Positions 24,342 through 36,400 of a stretch of 64,000 nucleotides of DNA are shown here, one piece after another. The notes below the pieces were generated by a model. It saw only the letters and a program-made list of their open reading frames with translations. It was not told the origin of the DNA and did not search any database. Position 1 is the stretch's first letter. Every line of letters starts with the position of its first letter. Source of the DNA: Carallia brachiata (taxonomy: Eukaryota > Streptophyta > Magnoliopsida > Malpighiales > Rhizophoraceae); assembly GCA_021464245.1 (NCBI GenBank), contig JADCRB010000166.1, positions 479,974 through 543,973 on the forward strand. The letters are read 5' to 3'. Made by a program: the position numbers and the translations under genes.

Positions 24342-25135
24342 ATGAGTTCAATATCCCAAAGTTTATTGATGGCCCTGACTGTTACATTCAACAAATACAC
24401 TTCATCAAATGTTCATGCAGTACATAGAATAAGAGAAGGCAACAATAACAGGGTCAAGCTTACTGGAAACACAGCAGAAGCCACAAAACTTGGAAGAAGA
24501 GGCGCTCTCTTATCCTTATCCACTACTGTGGTTGGTGCTTTCACAGTTAGTGACTCAAAGACAGAGCTTCTTCAAAGTAATGGCCACCCCACCTCTTTAA
24601 TTTAGTTGTTGTGTTGTTGTTTTTTTCCTTTTTTATGTTAAAAAACTGTTATTATTGCTTGCTAGTGTTGTTGGCTGATCAAATCGTTGTTAAAATTTTG
24701 ACAGAGTATTTGAAAAAATCACAGGAAAACAAGGCCAAAAATGACAAGGAGGTATAAACAATACAGCATATATAAACTTGGTAAATCAAAATTATTCCTT
24801 CTTTATTGTGTATTTATATTAAAATGACCTTATTTTAGAGCACACACATCTACCCACAGTTTTTTTTTTTTTTGGGGTATAATATTTAATTCCTTTATCA
24901 GCTGTGATGAAATGAAATCAGCATAGGCCTGTTATATGTTCTCCTATATCTATATTTATATATGCTATCCATTGACAATTTACAATCATGTGATTGGAAG
25001 AGATTGGATAGCTACTACAAGCGCAACTACAAGGATTACTTTGACTACGTGGAGGGAACCATAAGAGGGAAGAAAGAGCAGGACTTGACTGAATCGGAGA
25101 AGGCCATCCTTGATTGGCTCAAGACTAATAAATAA
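24342..25135 (+). CDS. Small plastid-type protein with acidic/basic C-terminal domain (possibly the family labelled photosystem I subunit N-like)
   Basis: Three exons, 24342-24576, 24705-24751 and 25001-25135, give 138 residues. The N-terminus (MSSISQSLLMALTVTFNKY) is rich in Ser/Thr and poor in acidic residues, followed by a GRRGALLSLSTT stretch like a thylakoid or stromal processing region. The conserved-looking C-terminal part reads KYLKKSQENKAKNDKE, then RLDSYYKRNYKDYFDYVEG and ends SEKAILDWLKTNK. I believe this matches a short plant-specific protein family described in Arabidopsis as photosystem I reaction-centre subunit N-like (AT1G49975 type), but that label is from memory and it is not classical PsaN, which is Cys-rich. 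Start chosen at 24342 because the earlier in-frame ATG at 24276 only adds a microsatellite-encoded Arg-Glu run. Reading frame and splice sites are clean. Confidence 0.75.
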
Positions 25136-25168
25136 TAAGCACACTGTTTTATCTTTTTCTTTTTTTTT

Positions 25169-25223
25169 GGGGGGGGGGGGTTGTGGTGTGGTTGGGGGAT
25201 CAAGGGGGGGTTGAGGGGAAGGG
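25169..25223 (+). other. G-rich tract in the 3' UTR, G-quadruplex potential
   Basis: Beginning 34 bases after the stop codon at 25135: G runs of about 12, 5, 7, 4 and 3 separated by short loops, all on the sense strand, so present in the mRNA. It meets the simple four-run G-quadruplex pattern. Confidence 0.7.
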
Positions 25224-28200
25224 ATTACATTCAAAACGACTTGGTTTCTATCTCTTTTCTGTAACAAAGCTAACTGCTTTGGACTTGTAAGGGACTTGGG
25301 AAAGGCCGTTGATTACAAGTTTAGCACATTGTGACCCCAAAATTTAAGGATCGGTGAAATTAATAGTTATGATATCTTTCTTAGACTGAAAAAATGTAAA
25401 TATGATGCAATGAATGAAATTCTTCTAATGAATTCGCTGCAAAATAATTAATCTATTTTTTTTATAGCTCAAATGGTATTGGGTTCGTTTTTATGACTGA
25501 AAATCTGTAATTTAATATTAATCGGCGTCAATTAAATTTCTTTTCTCATGGAATTAAAAGAGACAAGTGCCTGCATATCACAGAATAAAAACTATGTAAA
25601 TAATTCCAATTTCATCCGGAAACGAGGCCAATCGGTGCACCTCGGTGCTAGACGCGTTAACTTCCAGCCAGTTAGTGGGCGGGATTAGGGTTCTTGATAT
25701 CGGTAACAGACTGCTTTGTTCATACGAAAAACCGAAAATAAAAGAACTTGGGCTTTCATTGTTTGATCCACTAATCCACACATTCGACTTGTCATCCATA
25801 CGACAATTTTCAAATTCCGGCCCACTTAGATGCAATATGTCGTTCTCGTCCGTTCCCCTTTTCTGTTTCTTTTTCAATTTTCATAATTTCTTTATGATGC
25901 CAAAGGGAGAGATGAGAAAATTTTATAGCGAAAAATAGAGTCAATTGAAGCAATTAAACTTGAGATGTTATTTTAAAAAAAGGTTTTACTAAACCATTAA
26001 TTATAGTCACGTACTCACTAAGTATTAAAAATATTTTGATAATCAAGTTTTAGATTTCAATTTTAAACCTGATTCACAATTGAATATTCCTTTTATTGGA
26101 ATTTTCACAACGGATCCACTAGTTGAGTGTGCAATGTTCTAATACTTGCTAAACAGAATTTGTGGCATATGAACCTCAAATATTTGAATTTAGGGCCTTA
26201 GCCATGTTGCTTGCTCTACTTATAATAAATGCCATAATCCCAAAATGGGGAAGATGTAAAGGCCACCAATTGTGCGACACAGCTAAGAATTTCCATACCC
26301 ATTTGGCCTTCTTGCTCATTTGTCTTATCCACATTCATTTTTCTTGGATCAATAACAGTGTTCTTGCCAGCTCCATGCATGGCAGAGCCATGATAAGAGA
26401 CATTTCAGACTATTGTCGCAAGAAATGGGAACACTTGCAGTTAAACGTCAATGGAGAAAGACGGGAAACAAGAAATTAATTACCCCAAAAAAATAAAAAT
26501 TATGAAACAAAACAAAGCCGCTCCTTTTCCCCGCTGTATGTATGTTCCAGGTGACTGAAGATTTTGTCTTGGCAGTGGTTGGAAGGGCACAGATGTTTTT
26601 CCCATACCCAACCTAAAAACACATCCTTATCCAAGTTGATGCATTGCAGTGAGGCAAGACTAGCCATCACTAATGTTGTATGGGTGCATATGCATGGATA
26701 GATATATTATATAATATTCATGTATATTATATGCATTTGTTTTGATTTGTCTTTAGCTTCTCTTTGCCCTAGTTTTGGTTTTGTATTGTTATTGTTTTTG
26801 ACTACATGGAAGACTGCCATTAGTGTACCTAAGAGGATTATATATATGAGAAATGAGCAAGTGGGTAGAGCTCAGAAGTTTGACATCCTAAATTCCCAAG
26901 TGATCTTTTTCTTTATCTTATTCAAATTCAACCTTTTAGATAAAGACCAAATTATTTAATTTATTAGGAACTGACTAAGGATAGGAGGATGAGTAAAGAA
27001 ATCACGGAAAAGGACATATAATTGTGCATGACATCAAGTCCAATGACAGCTGCCAAGCAGACAGGATTGGGGAGAGTAAAAAAATGAAAGGAATAAAATA
27101 TAAGACTTACAAATGAATAAGGGAAATATTTGATGGATATAAGGTAAGAGTGATATTAAAATGAAATTAAAGTAGTATGAATAGTTAGAAGAGTAAATTT
27201 TAAAAAATTATTAAATAAATTATTAAATATTATCAAATAAATTGTGTGTCTAATTATATTTTTTTAATTTACACCTAAAAAGTAGTACTCACGAGATAAA
27301 CAACGCACAATAAACAAAAGTAAGGCATGTTCCATTGGGTCAGGAAGATCTCAGGCAGGATCTACTGGGTTCACAAAAGGGGTCGTGGGGATGCATACGA
27401 AATATTCCAACATTAAGTTTGTCACTTACTCCCTCGTCTCTGAACTTATCTGCTACCCATCACGCACATTACACGTTCCAGTATCCTGTCTCATTTTTCT
27501 TGCCCAAATTGAACCAATATTTTGCATTAGACTGAAAATCAGTAGCACCATCTATCATGAGGGAATGGAGCCTTGTCTAGACACCTAGGACATGAAGGTC
27601 TTGTCCTTAATATGGCCGTAGCCTTTTTTCCAAGATTAGGTTTCCCCATATTGTTGATTTGGAGCAATCCCTCTAAAACAAATCTGATTATCTGACCTTT
27701 GATTTGGATCAATTGTTGTTCGGATAACTACAAAGTTAGGTGTATGGTACTTTTTTGTCCTGTTTTGTGGAAAAATTCTCAAATTTGTGGATTAAAGAAT
27801 TAAGAGCTTATTAATTTTAATCTTTTTTTATAAGTAAAATTTATTTATTATCTAATATCACTTCATCTATTTTTTTTATTTTTTTATTTTAAATGGATCC
27901 TACTTATTATATAGTATGAAATTATAAATAAATTATATTCACTAAAAATATATAAATCAAATTAAAAATTATCAAAAGAAATTATCATCAACAGAATCAT
28001 ATTGTCTCAACTGTGACTGGTAGATGAATGAGTATTGCATATGTACATAATTCAGTTGATCTAGGCAATGTCTTTTTCCTCTCTAAAATAATTACACTAC
28101 TTTGCTTGATTTCTTTCTTTCATTTAATTTCTTGGTGTTTATTGGGTACTAGCAAGCAAGAGCCTCAAATCTTGAATTTCCATTTGGAGTGGTTAGGAAG

Positions 28201-29311
28201 CTAAGACTTTAATTAGGAGCAAATTTCTTTCACAAAACATGATTTCCATGTGTTTCAGGCCACAGACACAAATACATAATAGTATACTTGTGTGGGGATT
28301 GTAGGAGTTGACAAATTATTCATAATTGATTCATGAGATTGAACACTATTGAGATGGAGAGAGAGAGAGAGAGAGGCAGTAAAGGAGAGGATGAAATTTT
28401 TTTTAAAAAACAAAAAAAAGAGTAAAATCACAAAAGGCATCCACTTATTAAGCGAATTTCTAACTTAAGCACTCTAACGTATACCAATAAATTTGCAACG
28501 GGTAACAAAAAGAAAAATGTTGTGCTCTTAGTTGTTAATGGTTATTCAGCAATTCTTTTTTTTGACTTACTCAGCAATTCAAGCACTTGGGCTATAGGTC
28601 CTTACATTTTTACTGGATGGTAACTGGTGATACAAAGGAGATACTTAGTAACAATATTTAAATAATAATAATGTAGTCATAAAATGGTATGAACTATTTG
28701 AAATTTTAAACAAAAAAATAAATTATTAGATATTATTAAATAAAATATATAACGATTCTATTATTATTTAAAATAAAATTAAACAGTAAAATTCACTATA
28801 TAAAAGAGAGCATGGGGCCTACGAAGAGATCAAGGACCGAGCACAATTGGACAGAGCAGGCTGCCTGTCTGTAATCGGGTAATCTCTCTATTCGTGAACA
28901 CAGAGAAATAAATTTTGGGTAACATGTAATTTATTTCCAACCCTTTTTAGTCAGGTTGTTTCCCATTGCATTGACAGGAAAAGGAAAAACTTGATCAAGA
29001 AACACAGGGGAAAAAAAAATAACGAGATCTTTTCTAAGACCCAATTTTCTCTACTTTTGAGTCCTTTCACCACCGCCATCTCTTTTTATAGCAACTTCAA
29101 CAGCAATGGCTAGCTGGCCACAGTGGCTTCAAGAAAGCAATGCATTTTGACTTTTTTTTATCTCATAGCCCTTCCACCAAACCACCTGAAAATTTCAAAT
29201 TTTAACACAATTTAAGTAAATTTCCAAAATAAAATAAGATCAAATTAATGAAGAAAATTAAAGTGAATCAAAAGAATTGATTGTTGAAATGTGATAAAGT
29301 TTTGTCTAGGT
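25224..29311. other. AT-rich spacer, no gene
   Basis: About 4 kb without a supportable gene. Open frames near 25645, 26162 and 27335 lack splice context and family motifs. Moderately complex patches at about 26160-26480, 26520-26700 and 27340-27600 are unexplained. A short (GA)n tract is near 28357-28375. Confidence 0.5.
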
Positions 29312-30163
29312 TCATAAACAGTGAAGGATGCTTAACTGGTTATTTTGACATTGGTTTCCAGATAGTGGAGGAGCAGGCTGCATATAGCCAAAGTGGTCTT
29401 TGTAAGCAGATCTCCCCTGTAAAATTGGTCAATGTGTATATTCCTGAAATCAATATCAGAAAAAAAAGAGAAAACGAAAAAAGAAAAACCATTTAAAGAC
29501 TAAATGATAACTTTGTAAAATTATATTAAGTACCTCAAAATGAGTAGCTGAAAATCCTTGTGAATAATCCAACACACTCTCCATTGATGCCTGATTCTTG
29601 GTTAAGGCACAATGACTCTGCCATTGCATAAAAACGAGAGTCAATTAGCCACGAATAATGCACCCTTTATTTTGTTACACAAAAATGTACATGTAAAATA
29701 CATAAAAGTTTTGAACTTTTGTCCTGGGCAACGCCTTAACCTTGGAGAAATTGAATGCAGGAGAGCTGGCAGTATCGTCAAGGCAAGAGGGCAGCTCTTG
29801 ATCCTCACCACCCCGCCTATGTTCCTTCATTTCTTGCCGCTTTCCTCCATTGTTTCTCTGCTTGACGACAGGAAAGAAGTAGACATTATCACAGTTGAAG
29901 TAGCCTTCATTTTCGTTGAAATGTGGAGGACCAGAAGATGCATCAGAGACCATCGACAAGTCTTCTTCATCCCCCTCCTCCTCATCTTCTTCTTCCTCTT
30001 CAATATCAGCATTTTTCCCTTTATAATCACAAAAGCCACCACTCTTTGCACCACCAACGAGCTTGTTGCCTCTATCTTCTCTTGAAGAAGGGGAAGATTG
30101 CTCCAAGTATAGAGTCCAACCAGACTCACAATCACTATTGCATCCTGAGGCCAAAAAATTCAT
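29312..30163 (-). CDS. SOFL: SOB FIVE-LIKE (SOFL) protein
   Basis: Three exons on the minus strand, 30163-29741, 29617-29534 and 29416-29312, all phase 0 with GT-AG borders, 203 residues. The two plant SOFL signatures are clear: CESGWTLYLEQSS near residue 12 (SOFL-A) and DLSMVSDASSGPPHF around residue 70 (SOFL-B), preceded by a strongly acidic run (EEEEEDEEEGDEED). The C-terminal exons carry SMESVLDYSQGFSATHFE and KDHFGYM, also family-like. SOFL proteins act as positive regulators of cytokinin levels and responses in Arabidopsis; biochemical activity is unknown. Start MNFLASGC was chosen because it places SOFL-A at its usual distance; an in-frame ATG at 30208 would add 15 basic residues. Fully open frame, no damage seen. 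Confidence 0.9.
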
Positions 30164-31479
30164 TTCTTTTTCCTTACTAAATCTCTTAATTCTCAAAGAA
30201 TTAACCACAAAATGGGGTATTTTAACTTTTTTCTGATATCAGAGAGAAAGAGAGACAGAGCTCAAGAGGGGAGATAGACAGAGTTGGGTTATGTGTCTCC
30301 AAATTTGTTGCTGAAGACAAGTAGCCAGCTAGTGAACTTAAAGGCAGTGCAGAGAGGGGGTGTGAAGACAAAAAATAAAAAAATAAATAAATAAAGAAAT
30401 TTAAAGTAATATAAATTATTAAATAATTAAATTTAAACAAAATAAAAAAACAAACATATCATCTAAATATTTATTTTATTTATGTGATAATATTATTATT
30501 TTAATATTATTTAAGTAAGAGTTTTATTACATGACTCAACAAAATCACTTAAGAATTTATTCGTAACGCAATAAATAAAAATTTTTTATAATTATATTTA
30601 TAAAATATATAATAAAAATAAAATAATATTATTTTTTATTTTTTATTTTATTATTATTATTATATTACAAATAATAATCAAAATAAAACTCTTCAAGTCA
30701 TTAATATTTATCCTTAAAGTAAATATACGTAAAAGTGGTCGGGGGAAAATCAAGAGAATGGGACTCTCAAGTCTTAGACTAAATTTGTCTTCAGTCACGT
30801 CTCATCCAGGCTATCTGTGCCAATGTATATATCGATGTTGCCAGTTGGGTGTGTCACTGTGGTGTAGTGTGTGCATCTAATTGGATGTAAGACAGAGAAA
30901 TGGATAGTCAGAGAGAAGCTGAAAAGCCAGAACCCCTCCACATGCTGGACAGCGAGGCACTGTGTACCCTCTTTACAAAACAGGTACGCGTCCATTTTCT
31001 CTTCCACAATTTAGGGACACCTGCCCCTTCTATAAATATCTCTGTTTCCATCATGACATGTAGGTTTAAATTTAATTATATGAATTTGTCTATGCAATGT
31101 AGAGAATAACAAAATAATCAAGTTATCTAAGGGTATCTAAATAATTTATTTTTTTTTAAATTTAAATTATTTAATAAAATATATTATTTATTATTATTTT
31201 ATTGTTATTTAAATATTGACATTTAGTTTTTTTAATTATATAAAGGATAATGTTTTTTAATTTGCAACCAAATGTGAGGGAAAAAAAGAGATAAAATTAT
31301 GTATGCTATTTTCATGGAAACAAAATGAGTAAATATAAGGAAACATCAATATCTACTTTCACAAATCTAACATAATTTTTTAAAAAATAACTGATTATAC
31401 CCGTGGATTTTTTTAACAAATATTTTGTATTGTTGATACTATTAGATTTTGTTATTTTTTCAGATCAAAAAAAGTTTTT

Positions 31480-31870
31480 AGCTGCAAAATTTAGCAGCTG
31501 CAAGTAACTGCAAAAATGACACAATAATGAAGTATACGATATTTTCTTATACTTACAAATAAAGTATATAACATGTCAAACGAAAATATATAACTCGTGT
31601 AAACAAACGAAATATATAACGTAGTAAAAAAATTATAAGAAAATTATATAATATATCAAATAGAATTATATGAGTTATGTAAATAGTTATTAAAAATTAA
31701 AATTTTTTAATTTGAGAAGTATATAATTGTTTAGACGGATCGTATATTTCTTTTAATATATCATATATTTATTTTTGTAAATATATAAAAATATCGTATA
31801 TTTTATCTCTTATATCATTTTTATAGCCACTTACAACCACTAAATTATATAGTCACTTAGTGATCATCTT
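31480..31870. mobile_element. AT-rich MITE-like element (tentative)
   Basis: A block with recurring phrases (TATATAACNTGTNAA, ATTATATAATATATCAAA and their inverted forms) on both sides of a nearly palindromic centre TTAAAAATTAAAATTTTTTAA. Its right flank CACTTAGTGATCATCT closely recurs at about 55746-55761. The same vocabulary reappears at 40930-41200. Termini and target duplications were not resolved. Confidence 0.3.
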
Positions 31871-33362
31871 TTTAGATTTGCGCAGGTGACATGCTTTATA
31901 TATATATATATATTGACCACGTGTCATTTAATTCAAAATTAAAAAGTTAAAAAATATGGTTAAGATACAGAGATTTATATACTAAAAGTACACATACTGG
32001 ATAAAATAATTTTTTTTACTGTTTTAAGAAAAAAAATTTTATAGAAAAAATTATTTTACAAAAATTCTCATATAATATCAATATTTTATATTATAATTTA
32101 ATACACATCTATATTTAAGTTTTAATTTTATAAAAAAATAAAAAAATAATAAATATTATTTTATTACTTCAGTATATGTATTCAAACCTATGATTAAATA
32201 GAAAAAGTACATTAAAAAAAAACTTAAAAACATTCGCTTTCCTCTCTCTGTCTCTCTCTCTCCCCCCCCCTAGGTCCTTCCTCTCCTTCTCGGCCAAAGC
32301 CATACATTCAAGAAGCAGAAGGCAAGAATTACATCAACAAACATTTAACCTTATTTTAATTTTGCTCACTTGTCAGACAATACATTTACCAATTCAAAGC
32401 TAAAAAAAGGCTAAGTTTACTACCTGCCTGTATATGATGTATATGCACAAATATTAGGAGAGAACTAAATGTTACTTATGAGGCTCTCTCTCACACACAC
32501 ACACACATAAAATCTTAGACATACAAATGCCAAGATACGAGGATTCAGTGAAAATGGACTGACAAAAAGGTGTGTTGTCTTCTGCAGCAGCGGGGTTCGA
32601 ACTGCTCTACTGAAAAAAAAAAAAAAAAAAAGTGCCAAGACATGAGTGAATAAGTGGAGACTGCAGAAATTTCACGGGGTTGCCACAACAAAATGCATTT
32701 GAGTAGGCCCTTCTATGAATCCACGTGTGCTCTCTCATATTGGCTCCTCTCCTTTTCAATGCTCACTTACACTAAAACCTCTCTTTCTTTCTTTCTTTTT
32801 TTTTTTATTTTAAAATCATAATATCTAAAAATTTATTGGACTTTGATTAATTTAATTCAAACTGGGTGGACCTATCAAAGAGAGTAAAACCCTCTCAACG
32901 CCTATTTTTTTCATATATATAAAACTCGAACTCGAGATCTCGTTTAACAAAAATCAATCTCTTAACTATTTAAACTAACACACTTTAATACCTTTCTTTC
33001 TTTCTGAATTTTATCGCTCTCTGCATGTATCGATTCAAGATATATATCACAGTCACACATGCATGTGCGCACGTGTGCATAATCTCTATGCATAATCTCT
33101 ATGCATATGGGCGAGCTTCCAAATATTCACACACATGTATGCACGTGCAAAACACTCAACCCTAAAATTCTCTGCCAAAATCTTTTTTTTTTTTTTGATA
33201 TATAGAAAAATTCACTTTTCCGCTCTTTGGTACTAATTTCAATTTCCAAAGTGATTACTTTAATTTCTTGTTCAGCATTTTAACTTCCCACCTTGTATTT
33301 ATTATTCGGATATTTCATGGATGTGGTATCGGGGTTTTCTTCTTTAATTCCAACATCACGGG

Positions 33363-33363
<1 letters not shown>

Positions 33364-33399
<36 letters not shown>
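33364..33399. repeat. (TA)n microsatellite
   Basis: Perfect alternating AT tract. A comparable one lies at about 39239-39269. Confidence 0.9.
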
Positions 33400-33405
<6 letters not shown>

Positions 33406-36400
33406 CTCAAATTGCTTGTACATTGGGTTGTGGGTGAATCTCTAGGGTTAATTTCTTATAACAACAAGCATGTGATGATGACTCTTTTGTAGATGAACTC
33501 TCGCAAACAAAAATGAGTGCGGTCGATCGCACCACATGATCACCATTAAAATCGGAAGCCGAGATCTTTCCTGTTTTCCTAGTTTCATAGGCAGAAAAAC
33601 AATGAGAAGTGATATGTTTCAAATTAGAAATCCCCAATGTTTTCAACTTGCCTTAAAACGATAATTATTGGTGGCAGGCTGGCAGCATATATATGGCTAA
33701 GCTTTCTTTGTTCTTCGATTTGAGCAGAAGAAATGTTCATATATATTTTACCTGCATGTTTGGCATAGCAATTGATGGGGTTGGAGTATTTAGCCGCATA
33801 TGAGATCTTTCCTTCCTCCATTTGCCTGATATGTGAGTGTCAAGAAATTAATCATTTCACCCAAAAATTTAAATTGTTAGGTGAGGAAACCGGATATAAA
33901 TTATGTGTTAAACTCTAAGTCTCTAATTAGTTTGCATGTCATCTAGAGTTACCCACCAAAAATTCATGAAACCATTAACTTAGAGATCTTTATAGTTACT
34001 AATGTTTCATCCCATGTTAAAATTTAAGTACAAAACCCATTACAAGTACTGTGCCACGGGGCACAAGGCAGAAAAATATACTGAATTAACGTTCCAAATC
34101 AATACCCATGTGCTCTCTCTTCATTCTTGAATCACCAATTCCCAGATGCTAAAATCCTCACTCGAGCAAGTCTCTGACCTAGGCCACCCTTCAATTTCAA
34201 CGGTTACAAGCAGCCAAAGAAAAGGGCAAACTATACGAGGAACAATACAAACCCACACAGACCTGCCAACCACGGGCACATAAACAGAGGACCATTCGCT
34301 GATTGAGGCACAAATGTGGGCCCCTCACACCGTACGGGCCCTAATTGCCCAACTGGTTAATGCGGCTCTTGGGCTCATACTGTTTCCTAATAAAATAAAG
34401 TCTGTCTAAGAAAAATTTAACGGTTAGAATTTAAATTTTTATTTTTAAATTTTGAATTCAAATTTAAAGAAAAGAATAATGAGATTTACGGAAAGAGAGA
34501 GTTACTTTTATTATATTATTTATGACTCATTGAACCTCCCAATAGACTAAAAAAGAAAAAACAAAAAAACAAAATAAAGGCCCTCATCCCTCGAGTAAAC
34601 TACATTTCGTAGATAAGCACACCGTTTTTCTGATTTTTAATAAAGTTACGGTTCATAAAGATTTGAATTTTGGGATATTTATTCATAAAACCTGAAAAGA
34701 AAAAGAAAAGTTGCTTAACATATTAAACACTGTGGGATGCGGTGAATAAAGCAGGGAAATACTTGGTGGGTGATTTCATTTTTTGAATTTTAATTACGTT
34801 TAACAAAAATACTTGATATATATAAGGACTAACAAAATATAAATGACAATAAGCAAAAGGTACAATACCATGAATTACCACTCTTCTTCCGATTTTTACC
34901 CCTTCTCATATATATTTTATTGTGCCCCATGCCCATTTTATTACCTCTAACCTACATCGTGCGTCTTTTTTTTAAAAAAAAAAAATAAATTTTTTTTAAA
35001 AAAAATTATCGTAGGTGACTTTATCATGACATCACCCAATAAACTCGACGTCGGATCTGTTGCAATTTGTAAGTCCCAATAACGTTTTTGTTCTTGAGTT
35101 ATTAGTAAAAAGGAAATATTTGGTTAAATTTTTTAAGTATGATTAAAATGAAAAAATTAATAAATTATTAAATATTATTAAATAAATTATATAATTATTT
35201 TAACATTATTTAAAATTAAATTAAATAATAAAACTCTTAATAAAATTACACTAAGAACAAATGATAGATACCATATATAAATTAGTTAAACTTTGTTTAT
35301 GGTATGGGAGACCAATCCAAGCTGGCAGGGTGACAACGAAATACCAATGTCCACATAAATCAAATCTGGGACCCACAAAATTTTTGCAGACGACAGGCGC
35401 GCTTTTGTCCCATAGCAAACGTATACCGTCCGGGTACAGCGTGGCGAATAAAAGCACGAGCTGGCGCGTCAATGTGTCCATTTTTTTTTTCCTGCTCGGC
35501 ATTTTTATTTGAATCCAACTAAAGAAATATTTAAAATAATTATAAAATAGTTATAATAATAAATTTAATTTTTAAAAAATAAAAAAATTTAAATAAAATT
35601 TTAAATATAAGTAATATTATTTTACATATACATATTATTACCTTAAATCTTGATTTAAACATTTTTTTACTAAAAAATTTTACTTCGTACATCTATTCTA
35701 TACTTTTTTTCTATGTCCTCATAATTTTTCTTTTTTTATTTGAAAAAAACTAAGATAATATTGAAAATAGTCATTTGAGTAATCATAGGTAATAAAAAAA
35801 ATTTATAGTAAAAAATTTTTTTTGAATTTTTTTTAAATCTAGATTCAGGGTAATAAGTATATTGAGGGTATATTTAGAGTTTAATTTTTTAAAAATAAAT
35901 TTTTAATTATTTATTAGAGACTAAACTGATTATTATAATTATTTTATAACTATTTCTTATATATTCTTAGTGGGACTTTTGTCATTCACTTTAATCAACA
36001 AATTAATCACCTTTGTTTGTTTTATAAGGTTCTTTTGCTTTTGGCTTTACACCCTTTTTTTTTAAGAGAAAGGATAATTGTGATTAAATATCATATGCAC
36101 TAATAATAAATTTTTTGGTATTTAAATGCACTAATGAAAATCAACCAAAATTTTTTAACGTCTAGAAAAAGATTTATTAGACTAAAATAATTCTATCCAT
36201 TCTCATAAATTTCATACTCTTTAATAAGATTATAATTTAAAATTTTAAAAATAAAAAAATAAATTCTCAACAAACTAGAATTTTCTACTTTTTTGTTTTT
36301 TTTACTTCATGGACGTAATACCAGTCCTTAGCAAGAAGCCCAAACCGCAAAGTTGAGTGCAAGCACACCTGCAAGCCCACTGTAATCATATCAACACACT

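Noticed and set aside
26162..26479. 105-residue frame on + with a hydrophobic middle
   Set aside because: No homologous motif, poor start context and no supporting exons.
26575..26615. GGTTGG...CCAACC short hairpin with TTTTTCCCATACCC, considered as a miR482-type precursor
   Set aside because: Stem is only a few base pairs and the candidate does not match the miR482/2118 consensus.
29612..30180. Long open frames on + at the SOFL locus
   Set aside because: They are antisense shadows of the acidic, codon-biased SOFL exon on the minus strand, with no family content.
33060..33115. Alternating GTGCGCACGTGTGCAT and ATAATCTCTATGC tandem words considered as a regulatory array
   Set aside because: Short, only two copies, no gene nearby; ordinary simple-sequence variation.
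34335..34380. CCAACTGGTTAATGCGG considered as a tRNA A box
   Set aside because: No B box at the right distance and no cloverleaf.
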